A stretch of DNA of 64,000 bases from Bog-473 sp963743785 (GTDB lineage Bacteria; Actinomycetota; Acidimicrobiia; Acidimicrobiales; RAAP-2): positions 11,409 to 75,408 of the forward strand of contig CAVURD010000002.1 of assembly GCA_963743785.1 (NCBI GenBank), given 5' to 3'. The notes below the pieces were generated by a model. The model made no database searches and was not told where the DNA came from. It saw only the letters and a program-made list of their open reading frames with translations. Numbering within the stretch: position 1 is the stretch's first letter; the number at the start of each line of letters is the position of its first letter. Positions 21,228-30,208 of the stretch are shown in pieces. Made by a program: the position numbers and the translations under genes.

Positions 21228-21258
<31 letters not shown>

Positions 21259-22101
21259 GTCCTGCGCGGATAATGTAACGGGGCTCAAGTCAAGAGCCGA
21301 AGCCGCGGATTTCTGTCTTTTGGACAGGAGTGGTAGGGGAGCGTCGATCTCGCAGAGAAGCGGCGGTGTGAACCGTCGTGGAGCGTGGTCGAGTGCGAAT
21401 GCTGGTATGAGTAGCGAGAGAGGAGTGAGAAACTCCTCCGCCGTAAGCCCAAGGGTTCCTGGGGAAGGCTAATCCACCCAGGGTAAGTCGGGAGCTAAGA
21501 CGAGGCCGAGAGGCGTAGTCGATGCACAACAGGTTGATATTCCTGTACCAGCGTGTCCGCGCCAATTCCAAGCCAGAGGTACTAAGGGGATGACCTTCGG
21601 GTCGAACCGACCAACTCTGAGGAGGAAAGCGAAGGAGGGACGCAGGAAGATAGGTGAGCCCAGGCGTTGGTTGTCCTGGGGTAAGCGTGTAGGGAGGGAT
21701 CTAGGTAAAGCCGGATCCCATCAAATCCTGAGACGCGATGCCGAGCCATTCCAGGCGAAGTCACTGATTCTATGCTGCCTAGAAAAGCTTCTAGCGAGCT
21801 GACACGCTGCCCGTACCCCAAACCGACACAGGTGGGCGGGTAGAGAATACCAAGGCGATCGGGAGAACTGTGGTTAAGGAACTCGGCAAAATTCCTCCGT
21901 AACTTCGGGAGAAGGAGGGCCCCGACAGGGTGACGGACTTCGCGTCCCGAGCCTGAGGGGGCCGCAGTGAATTGGGGAAAGCGACTGTTTACTAAAAACA
22001 CAGGAGCGTGCGAAGTCGTAAGACGATGTATACGCTCTGACGCCTGCCCGGTGCCGGAAGGTTACGGGGAACGGTTAGTCTTCGGACGAAGCTGTGAACC
22101 T

Positions 22102-22136
<35 letters not shown>

Positions 22137-22931
22137 TAGTTTGACCTGGCTGTTACAAAACCCCGCTATATGCTGGAACATCCGAGGATCCGGCGGTACT
22201 CATTCATGTCACACCCTTTCTTTAGGGTGGGGCTATGGATAGTGATAATCCGTCCGGTGCGGACAATCAGCAGGAAACTGCGAGTCCTTGCAACGTGCTC
22301 GATCCCAACTGGATTGCTGGGTTTGTGGACGGGGAAGGTTGCTTTTCCGTGTCAGTGCATCGAAATTCGATGATGCATCGACACAGAGGGTGGCAACTCC
22401 TTCCGGTCTTTCACAACTATCAGCACCAGGACTACCGAGAGATCCTCGAAGAGATAGTTCTGATCTTTGGCTGCGGGCAAGTTCGCCCGAAGGGTCCGAG
22501 GAGCAGCGTCTTGACCCTTGCGGTCGGGGGGCTTCAGAACTTGGAATCGGCAATACTGCCGTTCTTCGAGAGGTATCCACTCCGTGTCACGCGCAACGAT
22601 CTTCAAGCATTTGCCGACATCGTGCGGTCGATGCGAAGGAAGGAGCACTTGACGGAGTCAGGGTTCGAGCGTCTGGTCCGACTTGCGTATGGCATGAATG
22701 CCAATGGCAAGCAACGTTCCAGGAGCATTGAGCAAGTACTTGCGGGATCCTCAGAGACTGCACGCGGGGCTCTCTGGTCGTAGAGATTCTGTTCCTACCG
22801 GAACAGGGCGATCAGGGACGAAGATACAGTCCGACCCTCATGGCGACATGAGGAGCTAGGCAGAAATGACCTGGCCGCTCGAGTGATGAATGCTTAACTT
22901 GCCGGCATCATTTCGAGTAGTAACAAAAGTG
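22137..22931 (+). mobile_element. group I intron 1 of 23S (site L1923), with LAGLIDADG ORF
   Basis: A 795-nt insertion after U1923, the site used by the Chlamydomonas I-CeuI intron. The 5' exon ends in AACGGU; a perfectly matching internal guide, GCUGUU at 22149-22154, forms P1 with the expected U-G wobble at the splice site. The intron ends in G. P7 strands are visible as gactg (22756-22760) and cagtc (22827-22831), the latter in the S-type motif aagatacagtcc. A conserved core block aatccgtccggtgcggacaa starts at 22247. It carries a homing endonuclease gene between core elements. Subgroup not assigned. Confidence 0.9.
22235..22783 (+). CDS. LAGLIDADG homing endonuclease (intron-encoded, single motif)
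   Basis: A 182-residue LAGLIDADG endonuclease inside intron 1. The motif IAGFVDGEG lies at residues 27-35 and appears once, so the enzyme should act as a homodimer, like I-CreI and I-CeuI. The later segments FFERYPLRVT and RRKEHLTESGFERLV match the C-terminal half common to bacterial and organellar intron endonucleases of this family. The expected target is the intronless 23S site around TAACGGTCCTAAGG. The ATG at 22235 lies in the ribozyme core, and the ORF end (to 22783) runs through the P7 5' strand, so about 20 residues at each end may reflect RNA structure more than protein. No frameshift is seen, so it could be active. Confidence 0.88.
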   Translation: MDSDNPSGADNQQETASPCNVLDPNWIAGFVDGEGCFSVSVHRNSMMHRHRGWQLLPVFHNYQHQDYREILEEIVLIFGCGQVRPKGPRSSVLTLAVGGLQNLESAILPFFERYPLRVTRNDLQAFADIVRSMRRKEHLTESGFERLVRLAYGMNANGKQRSRSIEQVLAGSSETARGALWS

Positions 22932-22939
22932 CCTAAGGT
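22932..22939 (+). other. 8-nt 23S micro-exon between introns 1 and 2
   Basis: The bases cctaaggt equal E. coli 23S 1924-1931. They are all that separates the 3' splice site of intron 1 from the 5' splice site of intron 2 (10 nt if intron 2 is placed at 1933). Part of this exon must pair with the intron 2 guide for P1, so the two splicing events share sequence. Confidence 0.85.
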
Positions 22940-23311
<372 letters not shown>

Positions 23312-23569
23312 CGACTTTCCTACTGTCTCAACCACAGACCCGGCGAAATTGAAGTACGAGTAAAGATGCTCGTTAGCTGCATCAGGACGGAAAGACCCCG
23401 TGGACCTTTACTACAGCTTGATGTTGAGTTTTGGTACAATTTGTGTAGGATAGGTGGGAGACTTTGAAGCATTGGCGCTAGCCAGTGTGGAGTCAACCTT
23501 GAAATACCACCCTTTTTGTGCCGGGACTCTAACCTCGGTCCGTGATCCGGATCAGGAACAGCGTCAGGT

Positions 23570-23601
<32 letters not shown>

Positions 23602-23820
23602 GTGTAACGGAGGCGCCCAAAGGTTCCCTCAGGCTGGTTGGCAATCAGCTGTCGAGTGCAATGGCAAAAGGGAGCTTGACTGCGAGACCTACAAGTCGAG
23701 CAGGTGCGAAAGCAGGGCATAGTGATCCAGCGGTTGCTTATGGAAGCGCCGTTGCTCAACGGATAAAAGGTACCCCGGGGATAACAGGCTCATCTTCCCC
23801 AAGAGTCCATATCGACGGGA

Positions 23821-23866
<46 letters not shown>

Positions 23867-23867
23867 C

Positions 23868-23903
<36 letters not shown>

Positions 23904-23926
23904 TACGCGAGCTGGGTTTAGAACGT

Positions 23927-24307
23927 AGATCACACTGCGTCCCTAGGAAGTAATTCCTAGGTGTTTACTGGCTCATATCGGTGAAACCCTGAATGTCACA
24001 ACCGAACGTTATGTTCAGGGCAATACCGAGGGAAGGCCAACACAAGGAGTGCTTCTTCGGAAGTTGAAGCATTTGCAACCCTAAACTATTCGAAAACGAA
24101 GCGGATATCCGCCGTAGATGTTGAGCGACATCTGCGTAGCACGGGCGTGTTGTGCCCCTGTAACGACTTCTTCGCCAGCAACAGCGAAGAGATGGCTTCT
24201 TCAGGTTGATTCTTGACCCGTGGACCCCCACGGAAGCCATGACACGCCAGCCCCTAGAAATAGGGTGGAGGTATAGTCTATGCCCGTAGTAATACGGGAA
24301 TTACATG
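23927..24307 (+). mobile_element. group I intron 3 of 23S (site L2593), no ORF
   Basis: A 381-nt insertion after U2593, the site of the Chlamydomonas I-CreI intron. A hairpin ccctagg...cctagg (23941-23961) leads into the guide GUGUUU (23961-23966), which pairs with exon GAACGU with the expected terminal U-G wobble. The intron ends in G. P2-like stem ccctgaa/gttcaggg is clear, and P7 can be drawn between atgac (24239-24243) and gtctat (24276-24281) within a gtatagtc S-type motif. Its sequence is unlike introns 1 and 2, so it has a separate origin. Confidence 0.88.
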
Positions 24308-24613
24308 CGTGAGACAGTTCGGTCCCTATCCGATGCAGCCGTAGGAGATTTGAGAAAGGCTGTCCCTAGTACGAGAGGACCGGGACGGACGTAGCTCTCG
24401 TGTGCCAGTTGTCCTGCCAAGGGCACGGCTGGTTTGCGACCTACGGGTGGGATAAGCGCTGAAAGCATCTAAGTGCGAAGCCCGTTTCGAGATGAAATCT
24501 CCCACAGGGTTAACCTGGTAAGGCCCGTGGCTAGACGACCACGTTGATAGGCCGGAGGTGTAAGTGCGGCAACGCATTCAGCCGACCGGTACTAATCGGC
24601 CGAGGGCTTGGAG

Positions 24614-24717
24614 ACTTGCTCGTGCTCGCTTTGGAACGCTCAGGGGTTGCGGTAACGCGACTCCCTGGCCTGGTCTGCCGTGCTTCAGTGCGCCGCAGAC
24701 CAGGTCCGAGCGCACGG
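24614..24717 (+). other. 23S-5S spacer with 23S processing stem arm and hairpin
   Basis: Bases 24617-24636 (tgctcgtgctcgctttggaa) are the exact complement of 19975-19994 upstream of the 23S, forming its RNase III stem; weaker pairing continues beyond. A 10-bp hairpin, cctggtctgc (24669-24678) with gcagaccagg (24695-24704), precedes the 5S gene. Confidence 0.85.
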
Positions 24718-24835
24718 TTTCCGGTGGCCATGGCGGCGGGGAAACACCCGTTCCCATTCCGAACACGGCAGTTAAGCCCGCCCGCGCCGATGGTACTTGG
24801 GGGGAGGCCCCCTGGGAGAGTAGGTCGCCGCCGGG
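24718..24835 (+). rRNA. rrf: 5S ribosomal RNA
   Basis: About 118 nt. The conserved ccgaacacggcagttaagcc core (loop B/C region) is present. The 5' and 3' ends (tttccggtggccatggcggc and gtcgccgccggg) pair to form helix I. Ends are approximate. Confidence 0.95.
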
Positions 24836-24848
24836 ATTTCTAATGATG

Positions 24849-24884
24849 AAATCCCCCTCGAGTTCGCTCGGGGGGGATTTTGTC
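24849..24884 (+). terminator. rrn intrinsic terminator
   Basis: A strong stem (aaatccccctcgag / ctcgggggggatttt) with a UUCG tetraloop stands 14 nt after the 5S gene. The last 17 bp (24873-24889) are duplicated exactly at 24890-24906, so a second copy of the 3' arm follows without its 5' arm. Confidence 0.9.
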
Positions 24885-24914
24885 GTTTAGGGGATTTTGT
24901 CGTTTATAAGGCGG

Positions 24915-25487
24915 TTAGGACGGATTCGCTGATTCGGACTGCGGTGTCTCGGACTCGGATTGAACCTCGGAGTCGGCCCCGGAAGGAGCCGGCGGGGTGG
25001 TCATGGCGGCGCCCGCTACTGCGGCCTCGTCAGCACCACTTTCGTCGGCAGCAGCCCCTTCAGCTGCAGCAGGAGCCGGAGACTCAGCAAGAGTGGCGGC
25101 GACGACGGCCCCCTCACGGGCCACCCGGGCATCCCGGGCCCGCAGGGTGGGCAGGATCATGGCGCCGATCCCGATCAGAATCGCCCCGACAATCAGGATC
25201 AGGTAGCTGATGGTCAAGAACCCGTGTGCATGCCCGCAGAACGAACCACTAGCCGGAGCGCCGGCGACTTGCCCCCCGTTGAGGATGTTCGGATTGGTCG
25301 CGGCGTTACAGCTCGAGTCGCCGGCCACAAACGCGATGGTGGCGATGATCCCGACGACGAAGAGGCCGATCCCGAAGAGCACGAGGATCCGGGGAAGATG
25401 AAGTCGCAACTGGCGAACCATCTCCTCTCGGCGTGGATCACGGGGCATGCCAGACATACTGCCGCTTATGCCGCGAGCTGGACACAT
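24915..25487 (-). CDS. two-TM membrane protein with acidic/Ala-rich tail
   Basis: I do not recognise this family. The 190-residue protein has two predicted membrane helices (LVLFGIGLFVVGIIATIAFV, about 38-57, and FLTISYLILIVGAILIGIGA, about 93-112) joined by an outside loop with two Cys residues (SSCN and SFCGH), and a long C-terminal tail of Ala, Glu and Ser that is probably disordered. The start could also be the ATG at 25457 (MSGMPRD), which removes ten residues; neither has a clear RBS. It converges on the rrn terminator. Confidence 0.7.
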   Translation of the reverse strand: MCPARGISGSMSGMPRDPRREEMVRQLRLHLPRILVLFGIGLFVVGIIATIAFVAGDSSCNAATNPNILNGGQVAGAPASGSFCGHAHGFLTISYLILIVGAILIGIGAMILPTLRARDARVAREGAVVAATLAESPAPAAAEGAAADESGADEAAVAGAAMTTPPAPSGADSEVQSESETPQSESANPS

Positions 25488-25616
25488 TCAGGCATGACGG
25501 GACGCTTGAGCCTGGATGAACAGTCTTGGTGGGGGATAGGTTCGGGCATCAATGCAGGAGGTTAGAAGCTCGGTGAACGAGACCCTTCCGGACACACGCA
25601 CGCCTATGCTCTGCCC

Positions 25617-27341
25617 ATGCCTGCTGATTCTTCTCGGCCTGATCGTCGCGCCCCGTCGGTGCGATCGAAGACCAGTGGTGGTGCGGGAAAGGCCAGGGCA
25701 GGGGCACCAAAGGGTCGACCTGGAGGTGGAGGTGCGGCGCGTGGCCGGTCAGGAGGCCGCGGTGCCGGCTCATCCGGGCGCTCGGGCGCGCCGACGGGTC
25801 GATCCAGTCGCAGCGACAGCAGCGGTACTCGTCGTCCCTCTCGCGCCGGGGCATCGAGGCGTGACGAAGAAGAAGAGCTGAAGTCCGGCACTCGACCTCG
25901 ACGATCGAGCACGGGTACCCGTAATCCTCGCGGGTCGACCGGCAGCAGGACCGGCTCCGGGGGCTCCGGGGATCGGACGGGAACGGGGCGCCGAGCACGC
26001 TCCTCATCAGGTTCTGGCCGGCCGCCCAGGCGCGAAGGGGCCTCTTACTCCTCGGACCGTCCCTCTCGTACTGCTGGTCGCGGGCGGGCCGGCAGCACCG
26101 CTCGACCCGCCCGGCCAGAGGCCGCCGGCCATGACAGCGGGGCCGGTCGTGGTGGCCGCCCGCCCTACCGCGCCAATCGGGACGGCGCTGGGTCGAGTGC
26201 CCGGGGCGCGTCGTCGTCCCGCTCCTCCAGCGCCGCGCCACGTCGCCCAGGCGCATCGCCCGGGGGGCGAGCCCCCACCCCGAACGCCGGTCCGAAGTCC
26301 CGCCAACCCTTCTACCGTCCCTACGACGACGATCCGCTGCCCGAAGGGGCCAAGAAATGGGGCAACGTCGCCCGGCGGGGCGCCCGCGAGGTCACAGCGC
26401 GCAATGACGACGGCGAACAGCAGACGGCTCGATTCTCCGACGACCAGGAACGGCGCCGGACGGCCCGACCCCCCCGCCCGGAGCCTTGGGTCAGGGTCGA
26501 CGGCTCACCCGACGAGTGGGAGGACACGCCACCCCGCGGGCGCGGCCGGAGCGGCGCCAAGGCGGCGCCCGGCGCTGGTCGGAGCCCAACCGCCAGGTTG
26601 AGCGCCAGTACGACCGCCGTCTCCACCCGGTCCTCGCGCAAGGCGCTACCGCCCGAGATCGCGGCGGAGATCCGCAATGCCGCCAACGTGGCGACCGCCC
26701 TCCACCGGGAGCGCCTGGTCGAGAAGGCGGAATCGGCCTATGGAGCCTTTGAGCGCGGTCGCTACCAAGATTCGTCGCGAGCCATCAAAGCGGTCGCCGA
26801 GGAGTGCCCGAACGTGGCGGCGGTGCGCGAGCTGGCCGGGCTGGCCGCGTACCGAGCCGGGAAGTGGCGGGAGGCCGTGCGCCACCTGCAGGCCCATGCG
26901 GCGCTGTCGGATTCATCGGAGCACCTTCCGGTGCTGATGGACTGCCAGCGGGCCCTGGGCAAGCCGAGGAAGGTGGCCGACCTGTGGACCCAGCTCCGCC
27001 AGAGCTCCCCGGAGCCCGACGTCCTGGCCGAGGGCCGGATCGTGGCGGCCGCGTCATTGGCCGACAGTGGCGATCTACAGGGAGCGATCTCCATGCTGGC
27101 CACCGCCGGGGCTTCGAAGGCGCTGCGCAACCCCTCGAATCGTCATGTGCGCCAGTGGTACCTCCTGGGTGACCTGTACGAACGGGCCGGTGACGTGCCC
27201 CGGGCCCGTGAGATGTTCGAGCGGGTGCTCAAGGTCGACCGCGAGGCCTACGACGTGGTCGACCGCCTGGCCGGCCTGGGAGCGGAGCACACGCCCCGGA
27301 GCCGTCCCCGCCCGAAGCCCAAGGCCGTCCAAGCCCATTAG
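25617..27341 (+). CDS. protein with basic disordered N terminus and TPR-like C terminus
   Basis: A 574-residue cytoplasmic protein without a signal peptide. Residues 1-340 are low-complexity and very basic (Arg, Gly, Ser, Pro), of the kind that binds nucleic acid or forms condensates. Residues 345-560 are helical repeats of tetratricopeptide type (AESAYGAFERGRYQDSSRAI, then AAYRAGKWREAVRHLQAHAA, then YLLGDLYERAGDVPRAREMF). The TPR half suggests a scaffold for protein partners. The ATG start is supported by a -10 hexamer TATGCT ending 6 nt upstream (25605-25610), a leaderless layout. Function unknown. Confidence 0.8.
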   Translation: MPADSSRPDRRAPSVRSKTSGGAGKARAGAPKGRPGGGGAARGRSGGRGAGSSGRSGAPTGRSSRSDSSGTRRPSRAGASRRDEEEELKSGTRPRRSSTGTRNPRGSTGSRTGSGGSGDRTGTGRRARSSSGSGRPPRREGASYSSDRPSRTAGRGRAGSTARPARPEAAGHDSGAGRGGRPPYRANRDGAGSSARGASSSRSSSAAPRRPGASPGGRAPTPNAGPKSRQPFYRPYDDDPLPEGAKKWGNVARRGAREVTARNDDGEQQTARFSDDQERRRTARPPRPEPWVRVDGSPDEWEDTPPRGRGRSGAKAAPGAGRSPTARLSASTTAVSTRSSRKALPPEIAAEIRNAANVATALHRERLVEKAESAYGAFERGRYQDSSRAIKAVAEECPNVAAVRELAGLAAYRAGKWREAVRHLQAHAALSDSSEHLPVLMDCQRALGKPRKVADLWTQLRQSSPEPDVLAEGRIVAAASLADSGDLQGAISMLATAGASKALRNPSNRHVRQWYLLGDLYERAGDVPRAREMFERVLKVDREAYDVVDRLAGLGAEHTPRSRPRPKPKAVQAH

Positions 27342-27414
27342 CCCGATAGCCCCCCGATTCGCTGCGCTCGGCCTACGCACCGTCACGTCCCCAGTTCCCT
27401 CGACCGAGCGAGCG

Positions 27415-28605
27415 CTACGAGGCCGGCCCTATCACGGTCACGAGGGTCCCTATCGGGGTGAGGGGCCAGAGCATCTGGGCATCGGCGATGGTCATCTCGA
27501 CGCAGCCGTTGCTCTGGGGTGAGCCGTAGGTGGCCCGCACGAAGCCGTGCAGGGCATCGCCGCCGTTGAAGTAGCTGGCCCAGGGGACGGCGGGGTCGTC
27601 GTAGGTGGACCCGTCCGGGTTGGTGCCCGTCATCCTCGATGACGGCACGTGCTCGAAGACCGGATAGGTCCCATCGACCGTGTCAGCACCCGGAGCGCCG
27701 GTGTTGACCGGGATGTTGGAGTACTGGGCCGCGCCGTTGTTGTAGAGCGTCAGGGTTTCCGGCAGGTTCTTCGAGACCAGCACGTAGGTGTAGGGGGTGG
27801 GATCAACCTTCTGCGCGGCCACGTCATTCAACAGGGTGGTCCACACCGCCGGTCCGGCCAACCCGTCCACCGTCAGTCCGTTCTGGTTCTCGAACGACTC
27901 CACGGCCGCCCTGGTGATGATGTCCTCGCTGCCCGGCGCCCAGGTTGAGGACGAGTCGAGGGGGAGGGTGGGCCAGCGCCAGGCGAAGGAACCGGCTTGG
28001 GGTTGGGTCATGTCCTTTGCCGCCGGCGCGGGCCCGGTTGGGGTGAAGGAGAGGGGCATGTAGTTGAGTCCAGCCAGGAGCTCCTGGAGCCGCTGGGTGC
28101 TGCCGTCAGCCACCTTGAAGGCAATCGACATGGGCTTCGACAACGCGCTCCCGTTGCGACCGCGGAGGCCGCCGGTCCCGCTCGGTACGGTCAGAACCTC
28201 GTTGGTCAAGGGGATCAGCGGGGCGGTCAAGTTGTATTGGAGGGTGTCCGGGGTGGGCGCGGCCCAGGTGCCCGAGACGGGCGGGGCCAGGGTGGGCAGC
28301 GTCGCGCCGAGGGCGATCGGCTTGGAGAACTTCACGGTGATGGGGGCGTTCGAGGCCACGTTGGTCGCACCTGCGGCCGGCGTGGATGCGGTCACCACCA
28401 GCGGTGCGACATCGCGTGCGGGCTTGGTCGTGAGAGTGCCCGACGTCGAGTTCGATTGTTTCGATGGCGAGGTGGGCGCGGTCTTCTTGCCGAATGTGTA
28501 CGCCACACCGCCTACGACCGCCACCAGGACCACCACGCCGATCACGGCCAGAGCGATGCGACGCCCCCGATGTACGGGCTTGCCCCTGGCTTCTAGTACC
28601 TGCAT
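27415..28605 (-). CDS. L,D-transpeptidase (YkuD) with Ig-like and peptidoglycan-binding domains
   Basis: A membrane-anchored cell-wall enzyme, 396 aa from the ATG at 28605; an upstream in-frame ATG at 28662 would add a His-rich head and is less likely. Order: one N-terminal membrane helix (IALAVIGVVVLVAVVGGVAY), a Ser/Thr linker, a Big_5-like Ig domain (about 75-165), a peptidoglycan-binding 1-like segment (about 215-270), and the YkuD catalytic domain (about 275-396). The catalytic motif HGFVRATYGSPQSNGCVEM has the His and Cys (about residue 368) needed for 3-3 peptidoglycan cross-links. This is the layout of mycobacterial LdtMt-like proteins. Monocistronic as seen. Confidence 0.93.
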   Translation of the reverse strand: MQVLEARGKPVHRGRRIALAVIGVVVLVAVVGGVAYTFGKKTAPTSPSKQSNSTSGTLTTKPARDVAPLVVTASTPAAGATNVASNAPITVKFSKPIALGATLPTLAPPVSGTWAAPTPDTLQYNLTAPLIPLTNEVLTVPSGTGGLRGRNGSALSKPMSIAFKVADGSTQRLQELLAGLNYMPLSFTPTGPAPAAKDMTQPQAGSFAWRWPTLPLDSSSTWAPGSEDIITRAAVESFENQNGLTVDGLAGPAVWTTLLNDVAAQKVDPTPYTYVLVSKNLPETLTLYNNGAAQYSNIPVNTGAPGADTVDGTYPVFEHVPSSRMTGTNPDGSTYDDPAVPWASYFNGGDALHGFVRATYGSPQSNGCVEMTIADAQMLWPLTPIGTLVTVIGPAS

Positions 28606-28870
28606 GCTGTCGCTCTTCTCATTGTGATGCGACCCATTGTGGTGCGATTCATGGTGCTGCAACGCGGACCCGGGTCACGCCGGATAGACCGGTGGCCCTA
28701 TCGGGCGGTCCCCCTCAACAAATGTCCCAATTCCTCGGATTTCACTGTAGGCAGTGGAGGCGTGGCCCGGGCCGCGACCCGCAACCTGGGGCGCATCTGC
28801 GCTCACCCCTGGCGCATCGCCGCGAGGCCTGGCTCGGAAGCGGCTGCGGCGGCTCCGTTAGGCTGGAAGC

Positions 28871-29926
28871 ATGAGCCCCAATCTCCATGACCTGCTAGGC
28901 GACGAGGCAGATTCCCTGCTCGGGCACAGTGCCAAGGCGTTTCCCTCCGAGGGCCTCGTCCTGCCGGGACCCGACTACATCAGCCGCGTCTTCAGTGACA
29001 GCGACCGTTCGCCGAGCGTGCTGCGGAACATGGGCACGTTGTACAACCACGGTCGCCTGGGGGGAACGGGGTATCTGTCCATTCTGCCGGTTGATCAGGG
29101 CATCGAGCACTCGGGTGCGGCCAGCTTCGCCAAGAATCCCGCCTACTTCGATCCGGCCAACCTGCTGGAACTGGCGCTGGCGGGCGAGTGCAATGCCGTG
29201 GCCACGACCTTGGGCACGCTCGGCATGGTGTCGCGCCGCTACGTGCATCGGATCCCGTTCATCGTCAAGCTCAACCACAACCAATTCCTACACTTCCCCA
29301 ACACGTACAGCCAGATCATGTTCGCCTCGGTGCGTCAGGCGGCCGACCTAGGGGCGGTCGGCGTGGGCGCCACCATCTACTTCGGCTCCGACGACGCCGA
29401 CCGTGAACTGCAGGAAGTGTCGGCCGCCTTCGCCGAGGCGCACCGGTTGGGCCTGTTCACCGTGCTGTGGTGCTACATGCGGAACTCGGCCTTCCAGAAG
29501 GACGGGGTGAACTACGAGGTGTCGGCCGACCTGACCGGCCAGGCCAACCACCTGGGCGTCACGATTGAGGCCGACATCATCAAGCAGAAGCAACCCGAGA
29601 ACAACGGCGGGTACAACGTCATCGGTTTCGGCCGGACCGACCCGTTGGTCTACGACGAGCTCACCACCGATCACCCCATCGATCTCACCCGCTGGCAGGT
29701 CGTCAACTGCTACGCCGGTCGGATCAGCCTCATCAACTCCGGCGGCGACTCCAAGGGCGATAGCGACCTGGCCCAGGCCGTGCGCACCGCAGTGATCAAC
29801 AAGCGGGCCGGGGGCACCGGGCTCATCGTCGGGCGCAAGGCCTTCCAACGGCCGATGGACGAGGGTGCCGCCCTGATCCGCACCGTCCAAGACGTCTATC
29901 TGAACCCCGAAGTCACCATCGCCTGA
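28871..29926 (+). CDS. fbaB: class I fructose-bisphosphate aldolase (FbaB/DhnA type)
   Basis: Cleaves fructose-1,6-bisphosphate to glyceraldehyde-3-phosphate and DHAP, or makes it in gluconeogenesis, by a Schiff-base mechanism. The 351-residue sequence matches the DhnA/FbaB group: YLSILPVDQGIEHSG near the N terminus, FIVKLNHNQ, the ADIIKQKQPENNGG stretch with the likely Schiff-base Lys (about 237), and GGTGLIVGRKAFQRP binding the phosphate. The ATG is 6 nt after a -10 hexamer TAGGCT (28859-28864), a leaderless layout. It stands alone. Confidence 0.93.
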   Translation: MSPNLHDLLGDEADSLLGHSAKAFPSEGLVLPGPDYISRVFSDSDRSPSVLRNMGTLYNHGRLGGTGYLSILPVDQGIEHSGAASFAKNPAYFDPANLLELALAGECNAVATTLGTLGMVSRRYVHRIPFIVKLNHNQFLHFPNTYSQIMFASVRQAADLGAVGVGATIYFGSDDADRELQEVSAAFAEAHRLGLFTVLWCYMRNSAFQKDGVNYEVSADLTGQANHLGVTIEADIIKQKQPENNGGYNVIGFGRTDPLVYDELTTDHPIDLTRWQVVNCYAGRISLINSGGDSKGDSDLAQAVRTAVINKRAGGTGLIVGRKAFQRPMDEGAALIRTVQDVYLNPEVTIA

Positions 29927-30208
29927 CGTCAGCACGGCGCCCCAGGGTCGGGCCGTGGGCCAGGCTCCGGACCAGGCAGAGGCCTGGAGAGATCGCTTCG
30001 TCGAGCCGTTGCCGCCCCGTTGCCCCGCCTTCGCCACCCGGCGGAAGGTGAGCCACGCCGGCGACCCTGGCCCGGAGCGTCGGCACCCGGCGGGTAGGCT
30101 GGATCGCCGAACGAGACATACGGCCGAATCGAGGTGCGTCCCTGAAACGAGGGGCACAGGAGACCCGACGGAGTGATCCCGGGTTCGACGAGGGCCGCGA
30201 CGAACGAG

